Source: Planctomycetales bacterium
GTDB lineage: Bacteria; Omnitrophota; Gorgyraeia; Zapsychrales; Zapsychraceae
Length of the DNA: 46,174 bases
Assembly: GCA_005239675.1 (NCBI GenBank)
Contig: SBBO01000027.1
Location: 1 to 46,174 of the forward strand
Direction of reading: 5' to 3'
How positions within the stretch are numbered: position 1 is the first letter of the stretch; the number at the start of each line of letters is the position of its first letter. This document shows, in pieces, positions 39,188 to 46,174 of this stretch. A model generated the notes under the pieces. It saw nothing but the letters and a program-made list of their open reading frames with translations. It did no database searches and had not been told where the DNA came from. The position numbers and the translations under genes are program-made.

Positions 39188-40383
39188 TGTTTGGCTATGA
39201 ATTTCGTCATGAGCGCCTCGCCACTCTCAAATTTTATGCCTTTTTCTCGAGCGCTTATCTCGGTAAACTGTGGGGCGCCATCTACGCTGACCCCTTTACC
39301 GTACATGACAAAACATACAGGATCAGCAGTATGAGTTCTTAATTCGATTGGTGTAGGATGATCCGGAAGGAGCAAAATCCGCACATCGTCATGCCTACCG
39401 CAACCATTCAAAATCGTACCAACGATCAGATCGTCGATTTTTTCAATACAGTCGATCTTGGCCTGAAGGTCACCGTTGTGCCCTGCCTCGTCGGTCGCCT
39501 CGATATGGATATAAACGAAATCCTTGGTCTTGAGGGCCTCGAGGGCATACTGAGCCTTGCCCAAATAATTTGTATCATAATACCCCGTTATGCCAGGGAC
39601 GTCAATAATTTCAAGGCCGATCAGCCGACCTATACCACAGACGAGATCAACGGCCGAGATGATGGCGCCATTGATGCCGAATTTTTCCCGAAAAGGCATC
39701 AGGCGAGGGTGCACCCCTTGGCCCCACAACCAAATATTGTTGGCCGGATTCTCATGAAGATCGATGCGCACCTGATTGACCGAATGCTGTTCAAAAATTT
39801 TTCTTGATTTTTCCATCAACATCAAAAGCATATCAGCCGCTGCGCCACGAGGGAGATAAGAACGGATATCTTGATTGATGATGTCATGGGGCGGATAAGT
39901 CTTCAGCTTTAAATAATCCCCTAGCCTACTTGTCTTCATGATTAAAAGATGCCGATAGCTACGCCCCGGATAAAACTTGATCCCCTCTTGAACGATCTCT
40001 TGGTTCAAGGCATCAATCAATAGAGTGGCCTCTTTGGAAGAGATATGCCCAGCACTGTAATCAATCATCATATTATTGGAAATCGTGACCAGATTGCAAC
40101 GAAACGCCAGCTCGTCATTATTTAAAATGATCCCCTGATTGGCCGCCTCCAATGGTGCGCGTCCGGTATGACATGTCTTGGGGTCATACCCTAAAATCGA
40201 CATATTGCCAATGTCTGATCCAGGGCTCATCCCATCAGGGATTGTCTTCACCAGCCCCACCATGCCATGCATGGCCAGAAAATCCATATTGGGGCGCCTG
40301 GCGACCTCCAAAGGCGTCTTATCGCCAATTTTCTTGATAGGCAAATCCGCCATGCCATCTGGGACAATGACAATATATTTCAT
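39184..40383 (-). CDS. ApgM-like phosphoglycerate mutase family protein, proposed homoserine kinase
   Basis: The 399-aa protein belongs to the alkaline-phosphatase-superfamily phosphoglycerate mutases (COG3635). It shows IVIVPDGMADLP, GLVKTIPDGMSPGSDIGNMSILGYDP with the metal and phospho-serine region, HTGRAPLEAA, HIEATDEAGHNGD and LLLPDHPTPI. A clade of these proteins found inside threonine operons that lack thrB has been proposed to be the missing homoserine kinase (TIGR02535). Here it lies between coaB and lysC, close to thrC and hom, and no GHMP-type thrB is present. The family is certain; the homoserine kinase role is inference from family knowledge and context. Confidence 0.88.
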   Translation of the reverse strand: MKYIVIVPDGMADLPIKKIGDKTPLEVARRPNMDFLAMHGMVGLVKTIPDGMSPGSDIGNMSILGYDPKTCHTGRAPLEAANQGIILNNDELAFRCNLVTISNNMMIDYSAGHISSKEATLLIDALNQEIVQEGIKFYPGRSYRHLLIMKTSRLGDYLKLKTYPPHDIINQDIRSYLPRGAAADMLLMLMEKSRKIFEQHSVNQVRIDLHENPANNIWLWGQGVHPRLMPFREKFGINGAIISAVDLVCGIGRLIGLEIIDVPGITGYYDTNYLGKAQYALEALKTKDFVYIHIEATDEAGHNGDLQAKIDCIEKIDDLIVGTILNGCGRHDDVRILLLPDHPTPIELRTHTADPVCFVMYGKGVSVDGAPQFTEISAREKGIKFESGEALMTKFIAKQ

Positions 40384-41033
40384 AATCGTTCACCTAAGAT
40401 ACGCACCAGTTTTGCGGACAGCTGCTCCCGGCTGTCGACATCTGCTAAAACCGTTACGGTATTATCTATAATATACCCTTTATACCTCTGAGAATCCGAC
40501 TGATTGGCAACAACCAAATCACAACCAACCTCACGAAATAATGATACGGCCTTACGGCCCGCTGAGCTTCGCGTCAATTGTGGTTCTAATTTGAATCCAA
40601 CCAAAAAAGTTGAGGGGTTGAGTCGTTTGACAAGGCTGATCAGTTTAGGGGTTGCGATCAATTTGAGCGTTAACCCTTTTTTTTCTGAGGCCAGTTTACC
40701 ACCAAAGGGTCTTCTCAACTTGTAATCCGCAACCGCAGCGGCATGGATCAAGGCATCCACTTTACCCTGCAATTCCTGCCTCAACAGTCTTTGTAACTCC
40801 TCAAAGAATAAAAACTTTAAAATCCGTATCGACCGCGATACCAGTGGTCGGGCCACTGGCCCCTCGAGGAGTGTTACCTGGGCACCGACCTTAGCACAAT
40901 CCAAGGCAATACGTTGTCCCAAGGCACCGGTAGAGGTGTTACTTATGACACGCGCCATATCAATGGGCACCCACGTCGGACCACAAGTCACAACAACTCT
41001 TTTATTCTTAAGTGGATACCCAGCGCCCGCCAT
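40380..41033 (-). CDS. coaB: Phosphopantothenate-cysteine ligase (stand-alone CoaB domain)
   Basis: The 217-aa protein resembles the CoaB half of the bifunctional Dfp/CoaBC enzyme, which joins phosphopantothenate to cysteine in CoA synthesis. Motifs are KRVVVTCGPTWVPID, ISNTSTGALGQRIA, HAAAVADYKL and the lysine region LKLIATPKLI, then VGFKLE and VVANQSDS. The CoaC decarboxylase domain is missing, so it must be encoded elsewhere. It overlaps the ApgM-like gene by four bases and is 2 bases from thrC. Its presence in an amino-acid operon is unusual but the coupling is tight. Confidence 0.85.
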   Translation of the reverse strand: MAGAGYPLKNKRVVVTCGPTWVPIDMARVISNTSTGALGQRIALDCAKVGAQVTLLEGPVARPLVSRSIRILKFLFFEELQRLLRQELQGKVDALIHAAAVADYKLRRPFGGKLASEKKGLTLKLIATPKLISLVKRLNPSTFLVGFKLEPQLTRSSAGRKAVSLFREVGCDLVVANQSDSQRYKGYIIDNTVTVLADVDSREQLSAKLVRILGERL

Positions 41034-41035
41034 CC

Positions 41036-42094
41036 TTACAACCCGATCTCTTTTAGAATAATCTTAATGTCCGGCTTTAGCGTGACAGGTGGCTGAATGT
41101 TTTTGATCGCGATATCCGGGTCCTTGAGGCCATGGCCAGTCAAGGTGCACACACAGCTAGCCCCTTGATGGCTCTTAAAATAACCTGCCTTATGCAACTT
41201 CAACACACCGGCAACCGATGCCGCTGAGGCGGGTTCGACAAAAAGACCGCTGTGCGAGGCCAAACGTTGGTAGGCCTCCAGGATTTCGACATCGGTCACG
41301 GCATCGATCTTACCCCCTGATTCATCCCGGGCAGCAACCGCGCTTTTCCAGCTTGCTGGGTTGCCAATCTTGATCGCCGTTGCAATCGTCTCGGGATGTT
41401 CCACCACCTTGCCTAGGACGATAGGGGCTGCCCCAATAGCTTGAAATCCCAACATGATCGACAAACGCTTAGATCGCCCTGCCTTCTTATATTCGTTGTA
41501 CCCCCTCCAGTAAGCGGTGATATTGCCAGCGTTACCAACAGGGATCGCATGAAACTCTGGTGCATCACCCAGGCAATCACAAATCTCGAAGGCAGCGGTC
41601 TTTTGTCCTTCAATCCGATAGGGATTAACGGAATTGACCAACTCCACTGGATATCTACCAGAAATCTCTCTGACAAGCGTTAAGGCCTCGTCAAAATTAC
41701 CACGGATCGCAATGACCTTTGCCTGATGGATCATGGCCTGCGCCAATTTGCCTAACGCAATATTGCCTTCAGGGATTAAAACGACACACCGCATGCCGCT
41801 ACGCGCCGCATAGGCCGCCGCTGATGCCGAGGTGTTCCCGGTTGAGGCACAGATGACTGTCTGGCAACCTTTTTCCTGTGCCTTGGAAATAGCCATCGTC
41901 ATGCCGCGATCCTTGAATGACCCCGTTGGATTGAGCCCTTCGTACTTCAAGAAAACCTTCAGACCGGTTACATGGGAAAGATCGTGGGAGTAAAGAAGCG
42001 GTGTATTCCCCTCAAGCAGTGTAACAATGGGTGTTTTCTGAACGACAGGGAGGAATTCTCGGTACTGTTCAATGACGCCTTGCCAACTCACCAC
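41036..42094 (-). CDS. thrC: Threonine synthase
   Basis: This PLP enzyme converts O-phosphohomoserine to threonine. The 352-aa protein has the PLP lysine in [13 protein letters not shown], the phosphate loop [33 protein letters not shown] and [16 protein letters not shown]. It is the shorter class found in many bacteria and archaea. Two GTG codons compete as start: 42094 and 42091; the second gives a GTGA overlap with the hom stop and is perhaps the likelier. It sits directly after hom. Confidence 0.94.
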   Translation of the reverse strand: MVSWQGVIEQYREFLPVVQKTPIVTLLEGNTPLLYSHDLSHVTGLKVFLKYEGLNPTGSFKDRGMTMAISKAQEKGCQTVICASTGNTSASAAAYAARSGMRCVVLIPEGNIALGKLAQAMIHQAKVIAIRGNFDEALTLVREISGRYPVELVNSVNPYRIEGQKTAAFEICDCLGDAPEFHAIPVGNAGNITAYWRGYNEYKKAGRSKRLSIMLGFQAIGAAPIVLGKVVEHPETIATAIKIGNPASWKSAVAARDESGGKIDAVTDVEILEAYQRLASHSGLFVEPASAASVAGVLKLHKAGYFKSHQGASCVCTLTGHGLKDPDIAIKNIQPPVTLKPDIKIILKEIGL

Positions 42095-43380
42095 AAGTTC
42101 TCCATGCGGATGGCAACGGGTTTACTTTTGACGATCGAAAACTTCTGGATCTTTTCCAACGCCAGACGGAGGTTCTTCTCCATTGTATAATTCGTCAACA
42201 TGATAACGGGCACAGCCCAGGCTGCCTTATGCGCCCGCTGGGTCACTGAATTAATGCCAATGCGGTAACGTCCTAAGACCCCTGTAATCGTACTCAAGAC
42301 ACCAGGCTTGTCCGTTGCCATAAACCGGATATAAAACCGTGTCTTGACCTGATCGATCTTGCGGATCCGAAAGTTAGGGGCCTCGCTGTACAGGTTGCAG
42401 AGTAAATGCGTATCCTCGCCGTGCGAGGCTAGATTCAATAAATCACTCACTACCCCTGAGGCGGCCGCCATTTGACCAGCCCCCTCGCCAGAAAGCAGGA
42501 TGTCCCCTAACGGATTGGCGTTAAGATAAAAGGCATTATAAATGCCACTGATCGAGGCTAAGGGGTGTTCTTTGGAGATAAGGGTTGGATGGACACGGGC
42601 CTCCACCACATTCTCATGACGCTTGGCAATGGCCAAGAGCTTGATGGTGAGATTCAAACTCTCGGCATAGGCAATATCATCATGGGAGATCTGAGTAATC
42701 CCTTCGGTGTAAATATCGCTTACCTTCACGAATTTTCCAAAGGCAAGGTACGCTAAGATTGCCAGCTTGTGTGCCGAATCCATCCCATTGATGTCCAGTG
42801 TTGGATTGCTCTCGGCAAACCCTTTTTCCTGGGCCAGCTTCAGCGCTTTGGAAAAAGAAAGATTGTTCTTGGTCATCTCGGTTAAAATAAAATTGCATGT
42901 CCCGTTGATAATCCCGTAAATACGATTATAGGTATTGCCCACGATACCTTCTGTAATCGTTTTGATAATAGGAACCCCCGCGCCCACGGACGCTTCAAAA
43001 TAGAGTTGACGGTTTTGTCGTTTGGCCAAACGAAACAACTCCTTGCCCTGATTAGCAATCAGCAGTTTATTGGCCGTGATCACGTGCTTGCCTCGGCTCA
43101 GGGCTGTCGTAACAATCTCTTGGGCCGGGTGCAGGCCGCCGATGAGCTCGATGGCGACCTCAATATTTTTATCATCGAGGACATCGGCGATTTTGGTCGT
43201 GAGTCTCGCCTTTCCCAATCCACGGGTGTCTTTCTTGTGAATGCTTCGATCGCAAAGCGTGCGCAACACGAACTCAACGCCATATTTGGCACGGATATAC
43301 TCATGACGTTTCTGCAAAAACTTTACAACACCACTCCCAACTGTTCCGTAACCAATCAACCCTATCTTGATCTTACGCAT
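42088..43380 (-). CDS. hom: Homoserine dehydrogenase
   Basis: Hom reduces aspartate semialdehyde to homoserine. The protein (about 430 aa) has the Rossmann opening [55 protein letters not shown] with [23 protein letters not shown], and a C-terminal ACT domain ([19 protein letters not shown]) that would give threonine feedback. I start it at the ATG at 43380, which has GGAG upstream and the expected N-terminus; an in-frame ATG at 43398 would lengthen the overlap with the PilZ gene. It is the first biosynthetic gene of the operon. Confidence 0.93.
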   Translation of the reverse strand: MRKIKIGLIGYGTVGSGVVKFLQKRHEYIRAKYGVEFVLRTLCDRSIHKKDTRGLGKARLTTKIADVLDDKNIEVAIELIGGLHPAQEIVTTALSRGKHVITANKLLIANQGKELFRLAKRQNRQLYFEASVGAGVPIIKTITEGIVGNTYNRIYGIINGTCNFILTEMTKNNLSFSKALKLAQEKGFAESNPTLDINGMDSAHKLAILAYLAFGKFVKVSDIYTEGITQISHDDIAYAESLNLTIKLLAIAKRHENVVEARVHPTLISKEHPLASISGIYNAFYLNANPLGDILLSGEGAGQMAAASGVVSDLLNLASHGEDTHLLCNLYSEAPNFRIRKIDQVKTRFYIRFMATDKPGVLSTITGVLGRYRIGINSVTQRAHKAAWAVPVIMLTNYTMEKNLRLALEKIQKFSIVKSKPVAIRMENLW

Positions 43381-43735
43381 GATAATGGTCTTCTCCATCT
43401 ACGAAAAATTCACTTAACTTAGACAAAATAAACTCCCCCTGACGGTCAAGAGATTCAAACTTGATCCTTGTTTCATAAATCATGTCCCTTACTTTCTCGT
43501 GCGATTCAAGGACGCGGCCCTCTAGGTGGGTAGCCTCAGCAAGATAGGGAGTTTTCAGCTGGATTACTATTTTGACACCTGGCTCAAATTTCCGGGAAGT
43601 GACAAAACACATGCCTCCCCCACTAATATTTTTCAATTGCGTCGATTCATACTCACGCTCAGGGAAATCTTTCTCGGAATAGAAAAGGATAAAATGCTTA
43701 TCGATGCGTTTATGTTTGCGTCGTTCCTGACTCAT
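43373..43735 (-). CDS. PilZ domain protein (putative c-di-GMP receptor)
   Basis: The 120-aa protein is a single PilZ domain: RRKHKRIDKHF carries the RxxxR motif and LKNISGGGMCFVT the (D/N)xSxxG motif, which together bind cyclic di-GMP. The rest forms the expected beta barrel (VKIVIQLKTP, HLEGRVLESHE). It overlaps hom by 8 bases and follows tRNA-Pro by 26 bases, making it the first protein gene of the long operon. Shine-Dalgarno AGAGGA precedes its ATG. Its partner is unknown. Confidence 0.88.
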   Translation of the reverse strand: MSQERRKHKRIDKHFILFYSEKDFPEREYESTQLKNISGGGMCFVTSRKFEPGVKIVIQLKTPYLAEATHLEGRVLESHEKVRDMIYETRIKFESLDRQGEFILSKLSEFFVDGEDHYHA

Positions 43736-43761
43736 GGCTTCATCCTCTCAAACCCACCTGA

Positions 43762-43835
43762 TCGGAGCGGACGGGCTTGAACCGTCGACCTCTTGAACCC
43801 CATTCAAGTGCGCTAGCCATCTGCGCTACGCTCCG
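43762..43835 (-). tRNA. tRNA-Pro (anticodon GGG)
   Basis: On the minus strand the acceptor CGGAGCG pairs with CGCTCCG. The D stem is GCGC/GCGC, and the anticodon stem CTTGA/TCAAG encloses loop ATGGGGT with GGG at 43801-43799 and the typical G37. The T stem GACGG/CCGTC encloses TTCAAGC. The discriminator is A and CCA is not encoded. It lies 26 bases before the PilZ gene and is probably cut from the operon transcript. Confidence 0.95.
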
Positions 43836-43861
43836 GAATCTATCTATACTAAAATTAAGTG

Positions 43862-43890
43862 ATTATACACTATTCCAAAAGGCATGGAAA
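43862..43890 (-). promoter_or_regulatory. Candidate promoter for tRNA-Pro and the long leftward operon
   Basis: On the minus strand TTTCCA (43885-43890) and a perfect TATAAT (43862-43867) are 17 bases apart, 26 bases before the mature tRNA. No other good promoter was seen between here and nadC, so it may drive the whole pilZ-to-CPBP run. Confidence 0.5.
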
Positions 43891-43949
43891 GAAAAAAACC
43901 GGAATTTACCCGAATTTACTTAAATGCTCCTTTTAAAAAGCCTCAGCTC

Positions 43950-43992
43950 TTGACAAATGCCGATTTATACATTATATTCTGTATGGACAGAA
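43950..43992 (+). promoter_or_regulatory. Near-consensus promoter with operator-like inverted repeat
   Basis: TTGACA (43950-43955) and TATATT (43973-43978) are 17 bases apart. A perfect inverted repeat TTCTGT-ATGG-ACAGAA (43977-43992) starts in the -10 box and covers the expected transcription start, 25 bases before the regulator gene. A repressor bound here would block the promoter; autoregulation by the adjacent GbsR/MarR protein is likely. Confidence 0.6.
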
Positions 43993-44017
43993 CTAACGGG
44001 ATTAAAGGAATATATAA

Positions 44018-44554
44018 ATGGAACTTACGTCTATCATGAAAGACTTTATCGTCCATTGGGGTGAGATGGGAACGAAATGGGGCATCAACCGTACCGTTGC
44101 ACAGATTCATGCCCTATTACATCTTTCTCCCGAACCATTAAGTGCAGAGGAAATCACCAGCCTGTTAATGGTAGCAAGGTCAAATGTAAGTAATAGCCTA
44201 AAAGAATTAGAAAACTGGGGTTTAATCAAAGTTACGCATGCCTTTGGTGATAGAAAAGAGCGTTATGAATGCATGAAAGATGTTTGGGAAATGTTTCGCA
44301 TTATTTTAGATGAACGCAAAAAACGCGAAATTGATCCCACCCTTGAAGTTTTGCGAAATTGTATCACTGAAATGGATAAGACAAAATCAGAAGATCCATA
44401 CACAAAAAAACAAATAATGGAGTTTTTAAATTTCTTTGAATTAATGACAGACTGGTATGATCGAATGAGAGCTATGCCTGTCGCTAAAATTTTAGAAGTA
44501 TTGCATGTGAAGAAAGAAATAACACAGCTTCTACGGGGAGGCGGGAAGAAATGA
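44018..44554 (+). CDS. GbsR/MarR family transcriptional regulator
   Basis: The 178-aa protein is a winged-helix regulator of the GbsR-like branch of MarR: FIVHWGEMGTKWGINRTVAQIHALLHLS, PLSAEEITSLLMVARSNVSNSLKELENWGLIKV (recognition helix) and FGDRKERYECMKDVWEMFRIILDERKKRE. GbsR in Bacillus senses choline in osmoprotectant control; other members control membrane or lipid genes. AAAGGA lies 8 bases before the ATG. It overlaps the next gene by four bases, so both form one autoregulated unit. The codon use is AT-richer than that of the genes to the left. Confidence 0.88.
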   Translation: MELTSIMKDFIVHWGEMGTKWGINRTVAQIHALLHLSPEPLSAEEITSLLMVARSNVSNSLKELENWGLIKVTHAFGDRKERYECMKDVWEMFRIILDERKKREIDPTLEVLRNCITEMDKTKSEDPYTKKQIMEFLNFFELMTDWYDRMRAMPVAKILEVLHVKKEITQLLRGGGKK

Positions 44555-46038
44555 TTACTCTATTTTTGATAATCATGATAGTTTTTTTATTGGCTGTTAG
44601 TATTTTTCGTCCTCAAGATATAAAGCATGATTCTTCCTGTCTTAAATTTTATGATTTCTGGAATTGGAATAGTCAGATCGAAAGAAGCCCTTATTTATTC
44701 TCCGGACTGGTCTTATTCTTTATAAAACATAATGTGGATCGTTATGTTTATTATTATTTTTATCATCGAAACAATTGGCAACTCTTCGATTACCTTTATC
44801 CATTTAGTCATATTGGACAGAGAGAATTAACCCAAATAGACATCTCGTTTTTTACGATAATGTTCTTGATAGCAATCCCTTTTATTTACTTGGGTGTCGG
44901 TTTAACCATCAAACGACTTCGAACTTTACAATTGCCTTTGTGGTTGGTTGTATTTTTCTTTGTCCCGATTCTTAACTTTTTATTTTTTCTTCTATTAAGC
45001 GTCCTCCCCTCTCCCGAAACAGACCATCCACATTCCTTAGAAGATAAAATTTTAGTCAAAAAAATTCTTGATAAAATTATCCCAGACAGTCCTTTGGGAA
45101 GTGCCATCGCGGCTATTTTGATTGCTTCGATCCTTGCTTTTTCTGGCGTTCTTCTTGGAGTAACCGTCTTTAAAAATTACGGCATAAGTTTATTTGTCGC
45201 GGGACCATTTTCGTTGGGTTTGATCGCGGCTTTATTACATGGTTATCACGGGCCAAAATCTCTAAGAAGCTGTATGAGTGTAGCGAGTTTATCCATATTC
45301 ATGTTAGGAACTATTCTAATTGTATTTGCCTTTGAGGGATTTATTTGCATCTTGATGGCTTTGCCAGTTGGATTAGCGATGGCTGCTTTTGGAGCATTTA
45401 TGGGATATTTTATTCAACGAAGACCAACTGCAAATGATGATACTGCAAGAATTGTTTCACTTTTAATTATCGTACTTCCTTTATTTATGGGCGCAGAGTA
45501 TGCCTTTCAACCAGAGCCGACTGTATTTGCCGTGAAATCTTATGTTGATATCAATGCTACGGAGGATATTGTTTGGAAAAATATTATCGCTTTTCCTTCT
45601 TTGCCTGCACCACGAGATATTTTATTTAAAGCCGGCGTTGCTTATCCAACTCATGCGGATATTAAAGGCACGGGGGTGGGGGCGATCCGACAATGCCATT
45701 TTTCTACAGGAACATTTATAGAGCCTATTACAATATGGGATGAGAACAAACTCTTGAAATTTGACGTTATAGCCCAGCCTCACCCCATGAAAGAGCTCTC
45801 CCCCTATAAAGACATTCATCCACCGCATTTAGATAATTACTTGGTTTCCCAAAAAGGACAATTTTTATTATTAAGATTGCCTGATGGAAAAATAAGGCTG
45901 GAAGGGACGACTTGGTATTACAACAAAATGTGGCCGGAACCTTATTGGAGAGTATGGTCAGACCATATTATTCATCAGATTCATTTGCGAGTATTAAAAC
46001 ATATCAAAAATATTTCTGAAGCAGAGCTTTCTTCGTAA
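44551..46038 (+). CDS. DUF805-like polytopic membrane protein with C-terminal soluble domain
   Basis: The 495-aa protein has an N-terminal anchor, then a DUF805-like stretch (GLTIKRLRTLQLPLWLVVFFFVPILNFLFFLLL, about residues 127-160). More membrane spans follow to about residue 325 (SAIAAILIASILAFSGVLLG, GTILIVFAFEGFICILMALPVG). The last 165 residues look soluble and resemble an SRPBCC/polyketide-cyclase fold: KSYVDINATEDIVWKNIIAF, GAIRQCHFSTGTFIEPITIWDENKLLKFDV, IRLEGTTWYYNKMWPEPYW. SRPBCC domains bind hydrophobic ligands. It is coupled to the regulator by an ATGA overlap and is AT-rich, which suggests the pair was acquired together. Function unknown. Confidence 0.7.
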   Translation: MITLFLIIMIVFLLAVSIFRPQDIKHDSSCLKFYDFWNWNSQIERSPYLFSGLVLFFIKHNVDRYVYYYFYHRNNWQLFDYLYPFSHIGQRELTQIDISFFTIMFLIAIPFIYLGVGLTIKRLRTLQLPLWLVVFFFVPILNFLFFLLLSVLPSPETDHPHSLEDKILVKKILDKIIPDSPLGSAIAAILIASILAFSGVLLGVTVFKNYGISLFVAGPFSLGLIAALLHGYHGPKSLRSCMSVASLSIFMLGTILIVFAFEGFICILMALPVGLAMAAFGAFMGYFIQRRPTANDDTARIVSLLIIVLPLFMGAEYAFQPEPTVFAVKSYVDINATEDIVWKNIIAFPSLPAPRDILFKAGVAYPTHADIKGTGVGAIRQCHFSTGTFIEPITIWDENKLLKFDVIAQPHPMKELSPYKDIHPPHLDNYLVSQKGQFLLLRLPDGKIRLEGTTWYYNKMWPEPYWRVWSDHIIHQIHLRVLKHIKNISEAELSS

Positions 46039-46140
46039 ATAATATTTTTAATTTTTCAATTTCTTTTTCTTTTTCATTTAGGGAACGGTCAATAGATCGT
46101 TACCCCCCTTGCTGAGTAAAAGATGCTTCCAACGGAGGAG

Positions 46141-46154
46141 TTGATCTAGGTCAA
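46141..46154. promoter_or_regulatory. FNR/CRP-type binding-site-like palindrome at the window edge
   Basis: TTGATCTAGGTCAA differs by one base from the FNR-family consensus TTGAT-N4-ATCAA. It lies 2 bases before a CGGAGGA Shine-Dalgarno-like run (a second CGGAGGA is at 46133-46139). A downstream gene may start just past the edge. The site is short and could be chance. Confidence 0.3.
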
Positions 46155-46174
46155 CCGGAGGAACCATCAATAAA

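Noticed and set aside
1-46174. CRISPR arrays, insertion sequences, integrases, phage genes, rRNA
   Set aside because: No regularly spaced repeats, transposase or integrase motifs, terminal repeats or rRNA-like sequence were seen.

Overview
The window is a gene-dense bacterial chromosome segment with no rRNA, CRISPR array, insertion sequence or phage genes. It holds about 44 protein genes, two tRNA genes and several promoter/operator-like sites. The host is probably an uncultured anaerobic or facultative Gram-negative-type lineage. Pointers are split transketolase, the two-subunit form of glycine dehydrogenase, a hom-thrC-apgM-lysC-cimA amino-acid operon without thrB, a DUF3568 lipoprotein, a PilZ protein and a DUF134 protein. 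This mix recalls Omnitrophota and also Desulfobacterota/Nitrospirota; that assignment is inference from gene content, not from a marker gene. Neither tRNA gene encodes its CCA end.

Layout, left to right. 1-1.4 kb: the end of gcvPB and a lipoate-protein ligase (glycine cleavage and lipoylation). 1.4-1.75 kb: a structured non-coding stretch and tRNA-Lys. 1.75-5.45 kb: a tightly overlapping pentose-phosphate operon (transketolase N and C halves, transaldolase, 6-phosphogluconolactonase). 5.5-16 kb: a fatty-acid island with a PaaK-like CoA ligase, thiolase, FadJ-type two-domain enzyme, a PsbP-like membrane-anchored protein, divergent pyrophosphatase, thioredoxin-like ferredoxin, a long acyl-CoA dehydrogenase, and a cyclic-nucleotide-binding/ATPase-like/patatin fusion. 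Together these could release, activate and oxidise acyl chains. 16-20.5 kb: tetrapyrrole genes, led by a HemC-CobA-HemD triple fusion whose HemC part lacks domain 3 and the cofactor cysteine, then hemB and hemL, with no hemA. 20.5-22.9 kb: a DUF3568 lipoprotein, a PMI-type cupin, a PocR/GAF sensor and a DUF134 regulator behind an elaborate inverted repeat. 23.2-29.5 kb: a molybdenum hydroxylase cluster (PPOX protein, XdhC, coiled-coil protein, MocA-like transferase, and large, small and FAD subunits) with a palindromic operator at its promoter. 29.7-30.1 kb: an orphan CheY-like receiver.

30.3-43.8 kb is one long leftward operon, most junctions overlapping or a few bases apart. It starts from a promoter ahead of tRNA-Pro and runs pilZ, hom, thrC, coaB, apgM-like, lysC, cimA, valS, nadC, an alpha-helical secreted or anchored protein, and a CPBP membrane protease. 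It joins threonine/isoleucine precursor synthesis with CoA and NAD synthesis and valyl-tRNA charging. Because thrB is absent, the ApgM-like protein is a good candidate for the homoserine kinase step.

44-46 kb is a visibly AT-richer two-gene module: a GbsR/MarR regulator and a DUF805-like membrane protein with a C-terminal soluble domain. It is driven by a near-consensus promoter with an inverted repeat over the expected start of transcription, and it looks acquired. The most unusual items are the triple tetrapyrrole fusion, the regulatory palindromes, a probable leaderless mocA-like gene, the structured RNA-like region before tRNA-Lys, and the self-contained 44-46 kb module.
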